This document shows positions 24,833 to 32,166 of a stretch of DNA of 64,000 nt, piece after piece (the stretch's first letter is position 1; the number at the start of each line of letters is the position of its first letter). The stretch is from NCBI GenBank assembly GCA_951828235.1, contig OX639965.1, positions 1,604,212-1,668,211 on the forward strand. The letters run 5' to 3'. The translations under genes and the position numbers were made by a program. Under the pieces are notes generated by a model. That model was not told where the DNA came from and searched no databases. It saw only the letters and a program-made list of their open reading frames with translations. This DNA is from an uncultured Gammaproteobacteria bacterium. GTDB lineage: Bacteria > Pseudomonadota > Gammaproteobacteria > Steroidobacterales > Foliamicaceae.

Positions 24833-25906
24833 ATGCCGGTAGTAGCCCAGTTTGAAATTACGTATACGCAGTTCTTAGACGAGCACGGTAAAGCCCAGCA
24901 AGAATTGCCCGAATTCGCCGCCGATGCGGACGAAATGGCGCGCATGTATCGCTTCATGCACCTCACGAGAGTGTTCGATCGGCGCTGCATCAACCTCCAG
25001 CGCACCGGGCAGGTCGGCACCATCGCCTCCAGCAACGGCCACGAGGCCGCCCAGATCGGCCTGGCGGCCGCCATGCGGCCCGAAGACGTGCTGGCGCCTT
25101 CCTATCGCGAGCATGGCGCCGTGATCTGGCGGGGCGTGCGCATGAGCCAGCTGCTGGCGGTGTGGGGCGGAGATGAGCGCGGCCACAACTGGGACGGCGC
25201 CCGGCACGATTTTCCCTATTGCGTGCCGATCGCCACGCAATGCCTGCATGCCGCGGGCGCGGCGCTGGCCTTCAAGATGCGCGGCGACGAGGCCTGCGCG
25301 GTGGCGCTGTGCGGCGACGGCGCCACCTCCGAAGGCGCCTTCTACGAGGCCCTGAACGCCGCCGGCGCGATGAATCTGCCGGTGGTCTTCTGGGTCACCA
25401 ACAACCGCTACGCCATATCCATGCCGGTGGAAGGCCAGACAGCAGCGCAGACGCTGGCGCAGAAGGCGATCGCCGTCGGCATTTCGGGCGAGCAGGTGGA
25501 CGGCAACGACCTGATCGCGGTGCGCAACGCCGCCGAAATCGCCACGCAGCGGGCCCGCTCGGGCGGCGGGGCCACGCTGGTCGAGGCCCTGAGCTACCGG
25601 CTGGCCGACCACACCACGGCCGACGACGCCACCCGTTATCGCCCCGACGAGGAGGTCGAGCAGGCCAGCCGGCGCGCGCCGCTTCACCGCATGAAGCGGT
25701 TCATGGAGGCGCGTTTCGGCTGGACCGACGAACAGGAAACCGCGCTGATCGAGGAGCTGGAAGCCGAGGTGGAGAAGGAGGTCGAGGCCTACCTGGCGAC
25801 GCCCCGGCCGAAGATCGAGGAGATCTTCGAGCACCAGTTCGCCAACATGCCGGCCGCGCTTGAGGCCCAGCGGGAAATCGCCCGCCGCTATCCCGTCCCG
25901 GATTAG
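24833..25906 (+). CDS. Pyruvate/branched-chain 2-oxoacid dehydrogenase E1 alpha subunit
   Basis: 357 residues from ATG 24833, with a TATACT hexamer about 35 bases upstream but no clear -35. The thiamin-diphosphate motif is present: ALCGDGATSEGAFYEALNAA ... FWVTNNRYAIS. Also present are YREHGA and LSYRLADHTTADDATRYRP with phosphorylation-loop-like spacing. With E1 beta it decarboxylates a 2-oxo acid and passes the acyl group to lipoyl-E2. The protein resembles heterotetrameric PdhA/BkdA types; the YCVPIATQCLHAAGAA region does not decide between pyruvate and branched-chain substrate. No E3 gene is in the window. Confidence 0.92.
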   Translation: MPVVAQFEITYTQFLDEHGKAQQELPEFAADADEMARMYRFMHLTRVFDRRCINLQRTGQVGTIASSNGHEAAQIGLAAAMRPEDVLAPSYREHGAVIWRGVRMSQLLAVWGGDERGHNWDGARHDFPYCVPIATQCLHAAGAALAFKMRGDEACAVALCGDGATSEGAFYEALNAAGAMNLPVVFWVTNNRYAISMPVEGQTAAQTLAQKAIAVGISGEQVDGNDLIAVRNAAEIATQRARSGGGATLVEALSYRLADHTTADDATRYRPDEEVEQASRRAPLHRMKRFMEARFGWTDEQETALIEELEAEVEKEVEAYLATPRPKIEEIFEHQFANMPAALEAQREIARRYPVPD

Positions 25907-25924
25907 TGACGCGGCACTAAGCTG

Positions 25925-26902
25925 ATGGCCAATCTCACGCTGGTCGAAGCGGTGAACCAGGCGCTGGCCTGGGAGATGGCCCACGACGAAACCGTGGTGG
26001 TGTTCGGCGAGGACGTGGGCGTGAACGGCGGGGTGTTCCGGGCCACGGTGGGCCTGCAGGAAAAATTCGGCATCGAGCGGGTGTTCGACACGCCGCTGGC
26101 CGAGGCCATGATCGCCGGCTTGTCGGTGGGCATGGCCACGCAGGGGTTCAAGCCGGTGCCGGAAGTCCAGTTCATGGGCTTCATCTACCCGGCGCTGGAC
26201 CAGATCGTCAGCCACGCCAGCCGGATGCGCAACCGCACCCGCGGGCGGCTGACCTGCCCGATGGTGCTGAGAGCGCCGTTCGGGACGGGCATCCGCGCGC
26301 CGGAGCACCATTCCGAGAGCACGGAGGCTTTTTTCGCGCACATGCCCGGCGTGCGGGTCGTGATCCCATCCTCGCCGGTGCGGGCCTACGGCCTGCTGCT
26401 TTCGGCGATCCGCGACCCGGACCCGGTGGTCTTCCTGGAGCCCAAGCGGATTTACCGCGCCTTCCGGCAGGAGGTGCCGGACAACGGCGAGGGCCTGCCG
26501 CTGGACAAGGCTTTCGTGACCCGGCCGGGAACCGATGTGACCCTGATCACCTGGGGCGCTTCGGCGCTGGAGACCTGGAACGCGGCCGGCGAGCTGGCTG
26601 ACGAGGGTATCGACTGCGAGGTGATGGACCTGGCCACCGTAAGCCCCATGGACAAGGAAACAATCCTGGAGTCGGTGTCGCGCACCGGGCGCGCAGTCAT
26701 CGTTCACGAGGCCGCGATAAGCGGCGGGCTGGGCGGGGAAGTGGCCGCGGTCCTGGCTTCGGAAGGGCTCTACAGCCTCGAAGCGCCGGTAATCCGGGTG
26801 GGCGGCTACGATGCCGTGCCGCCGCTGGCGCGCATGGAATACGGCTATATTCCGGGCGTCCAGCGAATCAAGGACGCAGTGCACGAGTGCATGGAGAGTT
26901 GA
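25925..26902 (+). CDS. 2-oxoacid dehydrogenase E1 beta subunit
   Basis: 325 residues from ATG 25925, 18 bases after E1 alpha. Transketolase-like pyrimidine-binding domain: VNQALAWEMAHDETVVVFGE, then FRATVGLQEKFG, DTPLAEAMIAGLSVGMA and EVQFMGF. The C-terminal domain contains TLITWGASALETW and HEAAISGGLGGEVAA. It forms the alpha2-beta2 E1 with the upstream gene. Its stop is 5 bases before the E2 start. Confidence 0.95.
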   Translation: MANLTLVEAVNQALAWEMAHDETVVVFGEDVGVNGGVFRATVGLQEKFGIERVFDTPLAEAMIAGLSVGMATQGFKPVPEVQFMGFIYPALDQIVSHASRMRNRTRGRLTCPMVLRAPFGTGIRAPEHHSESTEAFFAHMPGVRVVIPSSPVRAYGLLLSAIRDPDPVVFLEPKRIYRAFRQEVPDNGEGLPLDKAFVTRPGTDVTLITWGASALETWNAAGELADEGIDCEVMDLATVSPMDKETILESVSRTGRAVIVHEAAISGGLGGEVAAVLASEGLYSLEAPVIRVGGYDAVPPLARMEYGYIPGVQRIKDAVHECMES

Positions 26903-26907
26903 TCCAG

Positions 26908-28137
26908 ATGTCAACCGGGACAATTGGAATGAGAGAGTTCAAATTACCTGATCTTGGCGAGGGTTTGACCGAGGCCGAGATCGTGGAATGGCATGTCGCC
27001 GCCAACGACGAGATCAAGCTGAATCAGCCGCTGGTGTCGGTGGAGACCGACAAGGCCGTGGTGGAAGTGCCGTCGCCTGTCTCGGGCCGCGTGGTCTCGA
27101 TTCACGGCGAGGCCGGCGACGTGATCCCCGTAGGCGACGTGCTGGCCCGCTTCGATGTGGAGGAGGGAGCGCGTCCCGCCCCAGGGGCGGAACCCGGTCC
27201 CGCCGAACCCGCCGCCGAGGGCAACGGCGACGCCCCCGGCGTGGTCGGCGAACTGCCTGCCAGCGCCGTGGTCATGAGCGACACGACCGGGTCGGCCGCT
27301 GCGGCGCCCAAAAGGAAGCGCGTCAAGGCCGCCCCTTCGGTCCGCGCCCTGGCCCGCGAACTGGGCGTGGACCTGACAAGCCTTGAGGGCTCCGGCCCGG
27401 GCGGCCGTATAACCGCCAGGGACGTCGCAAAGGCGGCCGAGACCCCGGGAGAGAGGGCGTCCCGCCCTCAAAGCGATGAAGCCGCTCGCGCAGGCACATC
27501 CGCCACCGACGAGAGACTCTCGGGCCCGCGCCGCGCCATGTTCCGCAGCATGACCGCCGCGCACAGCGAAGTGGCGCTGTGCACGGTAATGGACGACGCC
27601 GACATCCACGACTGGGAGTCGCCGCGCGATTTCACGCCGCGGCTGGTCCGGGCCATGGCGGCCGGCGCGCGCGCTGAACCGCGGCTGAACGGGACTTTCA
27701 GCGCCGAGACCGGCGTGCTGTCGATGTCCGAAGAGGTGCACATGGGCCTGGCCATGCACACGCCGCACGGCCTGATCGTGGCCACCATCTTCAACGCCGG
27801 CACGCTCGGCCTCGACGAGCTGCGCGAGGAAGTGGCGCGGCTGAAGAAGGCCGGCGCCGACCGCACCTTAAAGCCCGAGGAGGTGCGCGGCTACACCATC
27901 ACGCTGTCGAACATCGCCGGCGGATCGTCGCGCTACGCCACGCCGCTGATGGTGCCGCCCACCGTGGGAATCCTCGGGAGCGGCGCGGCCCGCGAGGAAG
28001 TCGTGGCGGTTGACGGCGAGATCGCGATTCGGCGCATGCTGCCGCTGTCGCTCACCTTCGATCATCGCTGCTTGGCCGGCGCCGACGCGTCCCGATTCCT
28101 GGGAGCCGTGGTGGCGGACCTGAAACTGGCCTTGTGA
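26908..28137 (+). CDS. Dihydrolipoamide acyltransferase (E2) with atypical active-site motif
   Basis: 409 residues from ATG 26908 (ATG 26932 possible). Domain order: lipoyl domain with lipoyl-lysine motif VSVETDKAVVEVPSP (about residues 40-55); Ala/Pro/Glu linker; E3/E1-binding domain APSVRALARELGVDL...GGRITARDV (about 140-175); second linker; catalytic domain from about 205 (SGPRRAMFRSM). The catalytic block reads SLTFDHRCLAGADASRFL, where the conserved Asp of HRxxDG is Ala. The second linker (ETPGERASRPQ) is encoded by a GC-rich palindromic repeat. The stop overlaps gpmA (GTGA). Confidence 0.9.
   Translation: MSTGTIGMREFKLPDLGEGLTEAEIVEWHVAANDEIKLNQPLVSVETDKAVVEVPSPVSGRVVSIHGEAGDVIPVGDVLARFDVEEGARPAPGAEPGPAEPAAEGNGDAPGVVGELPASAVVMSDTTGSAAAAPKRKRVKAAPSVRALARELGVDLTSLEGSGPGGRITARDVAKAAETPGERASRPQSDEAARAGTSATDERLSGPRRAMFRSMTAAHSEVALCTVMDDADIHDWESPRDFTPRLVRAMAAGARAEPRLNGTFSAETGVLSMSEEVHMGLAMHTPHGLIVATIFNAGTLGLDELREEVARLKKAGADRTLKPEEVRGYTITLSNIAGGSSRYATPLMVPPTVGILGSGAAREEVVAVDGEIAIRRMLPLSLTFDHRCLAGADASRFLGAVVADLKLAL
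27443..27469. repeat. GC-rich palindromic repeat inserted in the E2 coding sequence
   Basis: CCCCGGGAGAGAGGGCGTCC plus CGCCCTC matches the intergenic copy at 14557-14590. It is in frame and lies in a flexible linker. Confidence 0.75.
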
Positions 28138-28838
28138 AGCCCTCGTATGGCCGGCTGGTCCTGTGCCGGCACGGCGAGAGCCTGTGGAACCGCGAGAACC
28201 GCTTTACCGGCTGGACCGACGTTGACTTAAGCCCCGCGGGCGAGCAAGAGGCCAGCCGCGCCGGGCGCCTGCTTCGCGGGGCCGGCCTCGTCCCCGACGT
28301 GGCCCACACCTCGGTGCTGACCCGCGCGGTTCGCACGCTGTCGCTGATGCTGGCCGAGCTGGAATGCAGCGGCATCAAGGTCCATCAGAGCTGGCGGCTG
28401 AACGAGCGCCATTACGGCGCGCTGCAGGGCCTGAACAAGGCCGAGACCATGGAAAGGCACGGCAAGGCTCAGGTGAAGATCTGGCGCCGTTCCTACGCTG
28501 TGCCGCCGCCGGCGCTGGAGCCCGACGACCCGCGCCACCCGCGCCATGAGGCGCGCTATGCGGACGTGGACGCGCCGCCGGCCGCCGAGTCGCTCAGCGA
28601 CACGCTGGATCGCGTGCAGCCCTATTGGGCGAGCCACATCGCCCCGGACGTCGAGGCCGGGCGCTGCACGCTGGTTTCCGCCCACGGCAACAGCCTGCGG
28701 GCGCTGGTGAAGTTGCTGGAGAATATTTCCGATGACGACATCGTCAAACTGGAGATTCCCACGGGGGCGCCGCTTCTCTACGAGTTCGGGCCCGGCTTTG
28801 CCGCGCAGTCCCGGCGCTACGTGGGAGAAGTACAGTGA
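28134..28838 (+). CDS. gpmA: 2,3-bisphosphoglycerate-dependent phosphoglycerate mutase
   Basis: 234 residues from GTG 28134, overlapping the E2 stop. Active-site motifs: LCRHGESLWNRENRFTGWTD (phospho-His), NERHYGALQGLNKAE (acid), and SAHGNSLRALVKLLE (second His). It interconverts 3- and 2-phosphoglycerate in glycolysis. Placement directly behind the E1-E2 genes links it with pyruvate metabolism. The start of the next gene again overlaps the stop by 4 bases, so E2, gpmA and the carbonic anhydrase-like gene are translationally coupled. Confidence 0.95.
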   Translation: MKPSYGRLVLCRHGESLWNRENRFTGWTDVDLSPAGEQEASRAGRLLRGAGLVPDVAHTSVLTRAVRTLSLMLAELECSGIKVHQSWRLNERHYGALQGLNKAETMERHGKAQVKIWRRSYAVPPPALEPDDPRHPRHEARYADVDAPPAAESLSDTLDRVQPYWASHIAPDVEAGRCTLVSAHGNSLRALVKLLENISDDDIVKLEIPTGAPLLYEFGPGFAAQSRRYVGEVQ

Positions 28839-29347
28839 TTTACCGGTTGGGTGACCGCGCGCCGAACTCGGAAGCACTGTTTATCGCCCCGGATGCAGCG
28901 GTGATCGGCGCCGTGGAGCTCGGGAAGGACTCGAGCGTGTGGTTCGGCGCCGTGCTGCGCGGCGACAACGAGCCGATTCGTATCGGCGCGCGCAGCAACG
29001 TCCAGGACGGTTCGGTAGTGCACACCGATCCCAGCTTTCCCACGACGGTCGGCGACGACGTAACCGTTGGGCATCGGGTCATTCTGCACGGCTGCACGGT
29101 AGGGGACGGATGCACCATCGGCATGGGCGCAATCCTGCTGAACGGCGCGCACGTGGGCGCCAACAGCCTGGTGGCGGCCGGCGCCCTGTTGCCGGAGGGC
29201 CGCGAGTATCCGCCGGGCAGCCTGATCATAGGCGTGCCCGGCCGCCAGGTGCGCATGCTCAGCGACGAAGAGCGCGCCGAAGTGGCGCGGGGCGCCGAAA
29301 TCTACGTCCGCAACGCCCGCCGGTTCCGGGATTTTCTGACGGCCTGA
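28835..29347 (+). CDS. Gamma-class carbonic anhydrase family protein
   Basis: 170 residues from GTG 28835. It has a left-handed beta-helix hexapeptide pattern (VQDGSVVHTDP, TVGHRVILHGC, GDGCTIGMGAILLNGA). The three zinc-ligand histidines correspond to those in VVHTD and GHRVILHG, and the RGDNEPIRIG segment is conserved. Members are carbonic anhydrases or YrdA/PaaY-like proteins; activity cannot be read from sequence. It is the last gene of the coupled run with gpmA, and converges with the coiled-coil gene 15 bases on. Confidence 0.93.
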   Translation: MIYRLGDRAPNSEALFIAPDAAVIGAVELGKDSSVWFGAVLRGDNEPIRIGARSNVQDGSVVHTDPSFPTTVGDDVTVGHRVILHGCTVGDGCTIGMGAILLNGAHVGANSLVAAGALLPEGREYPPGSLIIGVPGRQVRMLSDEERAEVARGAEIYVRNARRFRDFLTA

Positions 29348-29362
29348 GGAGCCGCGAAGCCG

Positions 29363-29791
29363 CTACCGCCACAGAGCGGCAACGGACATCGCTGCAATCA
29401 TGCTGGCCAGTCCCAGGATGAGCGTGCCGAGGATTCCGGTAGCGATAAAACCAAAGCGGAAAATCTCGGACTTCAGTACCGCGAGATCCGCCGTGAGCAT
29501 TTCCCTGGTCACAAACGCACTGAGGTCGTCTCGGGTGGCGAAGTCCTTGAGGTCGTCCCGGGTGGCGAAGTCCTTGAGGTCGTCTCGGGTGGCGAAGTGC
29601 TTGAGGTCGTCCCGGGTGACCATGTTCTCCTGAATGTACGACTTCAAATCCGACAGGTCGTCGGCGACTTGCTGCGTAAGAACGTTCACTTCCGATACGG
29701 TCTCCACCACCGCTTCCGCTTGCTCTGCCGGAAGTCCGGCCGCTTGCAGCCGCTGACTCGCCGCAATCGGTTCGAATCCTGCCTGGGTCAT
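29363..29791 (-). CDS. Membrane-anchored coiled-coil protein, third family member
   Basis: 142 residues from ATG 29791, with AAAGGAG upstream in a context like the paralogs. The N-terminal module (ASQRLQAAGLPAEQAEAVVE) is the best-conserved part against 8295. A repeated ATRDDLKDF-type 9-residue block (four units) follows, then a hydrophobic C-terminus FGFIATGILGTLILGLASM. That C-terminal segment closely resembles the membrane helix in the FGE-like ORF at 6993 (ALATLILGLAV). Architecture fits DUF1640/CCDC90-like proteins; function unknown. A near-consensus promoter lies upstream. Confidence 0.83.
   Translation of the reverse strand: MTQAGFEPIAASQRLQAAGLPAEQAEAVVETVSEVNVLTQQVADDLSDLKSYIQENMVTRDDLKHFATRDDLKDFATRDDLKDFATRDDLSAFVTREMLTADLAVLKSEIFRFGFIATGILGTLILGLASMIAAMSVAALWR
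29522..29629. repeat. Tandem 27-bp repeats in the coiled-coil gene
   Basis: Units start at 29522, 29549 and 29576, with a diverged one at 29603: GAGGTCGTCTCGGGTGGCGA followed by AGTCCTT. Each encodes nine residues (ATRDDLKDF) on the minus strand. Confidence 0.9.
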
Positions 29792-29850
29792 TTTCGTTCT
29801 CCTTTTCGAATTCCATGGACACGCCGACCAAACGCGTCCTTCCATGTCCC

Positions 29851-29880
29851 CTTATACTCCTGGATACTGGAGTGTGTCAA
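29851..29880 (-). promoter_or_regulatory. Near-consensus sigma70 promoter of third coiled-coil gene
   Basis: On the minus strand TTGACA (29880-29875), an 18-bp spacer, then TATAAG (29856-29851). The spacing equals that at 18865-18894. Confidence 0.75.
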
Positions 29881-29898
29881 TAAGAAATCGACTGCGAT

Positions 29899-30894
29899 TC
29901 AACCTCTTATGCGCTTCGTGTACGTTTCGGTGAGTTCGGCCATGATCGAGAGCGCGATCGAGGCGGGGTCATTGGCGCCGATGTCCAGACCCACGGGTCC
30001 GCGGAGTTTGCCGTGCAGGTCGCCGGCGCCTTCTCCCAGCTCCCGCAGCAGCCGTTCGCGGCGTGCTTTGGGGCCGAGCACGCCAACCCACGGAATGGGC
30101 CGGTTCGCCAGGGCGGCCAGGTAGGAGCGGTCGGACGCCAGGTGGTGGCTCATGACCACGCAGGCGTCCCAGGAATCCAGGTCGATGTGCTCGGCGATGT
30201 CCTCGGGCCGGAGCTCGCGCACGGCCTCGGCCGCACCCAGGTCGCCGCGCTGAAGATACGAGCGCCGATGGTCGCAGACCGTGACCCGCCAGCCCAGCCG
30301 CTCGGCGAACTCCACCAGCGGCACGGCGTCCACGCCGGCGCCCAGCACCAGGAGCCTGGGAATCGACTTGAGCGGATACACCAGCACCTTGCGCGCGGGA
30401 TTCTCAAGCGTGTGCAGGCCGTCCGGATGCTCGGCGGGCACCTCGTCGTCCAGGAAGGTGCTGCCCACCGGCGCCTCGTCGCCCTCCACCACGACCGCGC
30501 AGCGCGATGCCTCTGAGCCCATCGCCAGCTCCGCCATCCGCGCCAGCGGCGCCCAGGGTCGCTCGCCTTCACCGGACAGCGGCTGCAACAGCACCTTGAG
30601 CATTCCGTCGCAGCCCACGCCGGTCCCGAACAGGATGTCGTGCTCGCCGCGCATGTCGTAGCAGACCGAGCGCGCTTCGCCCGACTCCAGCACGGCGGCC
30701 GCATGCTCCGCCAGGTCGCCTTCCAGGCAGCCGCCGCTCACCAGCCCCTGGTAGTTGCCCTCGCCGTCGATCAGCACCCGCGATCCCGACTTCGAATAGG
30801 TCGATCCGGCCGTTTCGTAAACCGTGCCCAGCACCAGCCGGCCGCCGGCCTCCTTCCAGGCCGCGAACGTCTCGATGAGGTGCTTCAGCGCCAT
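29899..30894 (-). CDS. XdhC/CoxI-family molybdenum-cofactor maturation protein
   Basis: 331 residues from ATG 30894. It has an XdhC N-terminal domain (GGRLVLGTVYETAGSTYSKS, GLVSGGCLEGDLAEHAA, DILFGTGVGCDG) and an XdhC Rossmann C-terminal domain (PRLLVLGAGVDAVPLVEFAE, ACVVMSHHLASDRSYLAAL, GPKARRERLL). Such proteins bind and deliver sulfurated molybdenum cofactor to xanthine-dehydrogenase-type enzymes. No such enzyme is in the window, but moaC and mobA are (23.6-24.7 kb). Its start overlaps the upstream kinase-like gene by 10 bases. Confidence 0.9.
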   Translation of the reverse strand: MALKHLIETFAAWKEAGGRLVLGTVYETAGSTYSKSGSRVLIDGEGNYQGLVSGGCLEGDLAEHAAAVLESGEARSVCYDMRGEHDILFGTGVGCDGMLKVLLQPLSGEGERPWAPLARMAELAMGSEASRCAVVVEGDEAPVGSTFLDDEVPAEHPDGLHTLENPARKVLVYPLKSIPRLLVLGAGVDAVPLVEFAERLGWRVTVCDHRRSYLQRGDLGAAEAVRELRPEDIAEHIDLDSWDACVVMSHHLASDRSYLAALANRPIPWVGVLGPKARRERLLRELGEGAGDLHGKLRGPVGLDIGANDPASIALSIMAELTETYTKRIRG

Positions 30895-31931
30895 CTCGCT
30901 TCCAGGGTCGGGCGGGCGGCCATGAGGGACTCGGCGAGGCGGAGTTGGCCGCGCGCGCGCACGAGGTTGTGCTCGGCGCGCGAGGCGAAGCGCCCGGGGT
31001 CCCAGCCGAAATAGCGGTCGTTGACGATGTCGGCCGTAAAACGGGTGGTCAGCTCCAGCGTGATCCAGAGCGTGGCGTCCACCAGGCTGGAGCGCTCGTC
31101 GTCCGTGAGAAAGGTGGCCACGTCCAGGTAGCCGGACCGGGCGGCCTCGAACAACTCGACCGAAAATTCCGTATCCTCGCTGTCCTCGCCGACCGGATTG
31201 CACCAGGAACGAAACGCGTCGCCCAACTCGTAGGGCAGGCTCAGGCGGCCCAGCGAGTCCAGGTCCACCATGGCCAGGCCTTCGCCTTCGGCCGAGAACA
31301 GCATGTTGTTGATCTTGGGGTCGCCGTGGGCCACGCGCAACGGCGTGTCGGGCAGGGCCGGCAGTTGCGAGAGCAGTTCCAGCGTCCGGCGCTCAAGGCT
31401 TTCGGCTTCCGCGTGCAGGGGATGGCCGCGATGTTCGGCCAGCGCTTGTTCAAGCTCCCGGATACGGCGCCGGGGCTCGTGTATCGGCCGGCGCTTGCTG
31501 GCGAACGGATGTTCGAAATCGACCAGCGCCAAGTGAAAGCGGGCCAGCAGGGCGCCGGCCCGCGCGGCCTGGCGGGTGGTCTCGAGCCGGTTGTGATACT
31601 CGCCCTCAAGCCAGGTGAGCAGGCGCCAGACGCCGTCGGCCCGCTCCACGCAGAGGCCGCCGCCGGATGAGCGCACCAGCCGCGGCGTGGCCATGCCCCT
31701 GGCGGCGATATGTGCCGTTACCGCCTCGATGTCCTCGTGGATCTCCGGGCCCAGGATGGGACTCAGGCGCTGCAATGCGTAACGTGCGCCGTTCTCGCAG
31801 TGGATCCGCCAGGTGCGGTTGATCAGCCCGTGGTTCATGTAGTCCAGCGATTCGGCGTGCAGACCGTACGCGCCGAGCACTTGTTCGGCGGCAGCAGTCT
31901 CGCTGAGTTCGGACGATTCGTTACTGGGCAT
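30885..31931 (-). CDS. APH-fold phosphotransferase, resembling N-acetylhexosamine 1-kinase
   Basis: 348 residues from ATG 31931. Kinase-like fold: N-lobe with GLINRTWRI and ARYALQRLSP, then the Brenner-type catalytic loop VAHGDPKINNMLF and metal motif MVDLDSLG. The pattern HGDxKxNN...DLD is close to that of NahK-type sugar kinases rather than antibiotic kinases. The likely role is phosphorylation of a small sugar or amino-sugar, but the substrate is inferred only from these motifs. It is coupled with xdhC by a 10-base overlap despite no obvious functional link. No signal peptide. Confidence 0.75.
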   Translation of the reverse strand: MPSNESSELSETAAAEQVLGAYGLHAESLDYMNHGLINRTWRIHCENGARYALQRLSPILGPEIHEDIEAVTAHIAARGMATPRLVRSSGGGLCVERADGVWRLLTWLEGEYHNRLETTRQAARAGALLARFHLALVDFEHPFASKRRPIHEPRRRIRELEQALAEHRGHPLHAEAESLERRTLELLSQLPALPDTPLRVAHGDPKINNMLFSAEGEGLAMVDLDSLGRLSLPYELGDAFRSWCNPVGEDSEDTEFSVELFEAARSGYLDVATFLTDDERSSLVDATLWITLELTTRFTADIVNDRYFGWDPGRFASRAEHNLVRARGQLRLAESLMAARPTLEARWR

Positions 31932-32062
31932 GGGCCCCGGCGCTGGTCAGTCGTTCTGCAAGGCAGCCGATTCTATCTCCCGCCGGCCGCCGATTCACTG
32001 ATTTCGGGGCGCCGCACAAGCGCAAATGGTGTTTCCGCCACCGCCGATTTACCTGGGGAATT

Positions 32063-32090
32063 TTGCTCCAACGGCCAATTTACATATACT
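32063..32090 (+). promoter_or_regulatory. Possible promoter of the TonB-dependent receptor gene
   Basis: TTGCTC, a 16-bp spacer, then TATACT, 77 bases before ATG 32167. A moderate match in an AT-richer 235-bp divergent gap. Confidence 0.4.
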
Positions 32091-32166
32091 GAGCCGCCGT
32101 GGGGGCTCTGAATTCCCCTTTTCTTTTGGGATTCATTGCACTGGTCAACTTTCCAGGGGACAAAAC

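Noticed and set aside
24875..26923. 682-codon minus-strand frame opposite E1 alpha and E1 beta
   Set aside because: Shadow of two well-supported genes; no domain, low-complexity His/Arg/Gly sequence.
30885..31931. Aminoglycoside-resistance kinase
   Set aside because: APH fold is present, but the catalytic loop HGDPKINN and DLD motif fit sugar-kinase relatives better; no resistance context.
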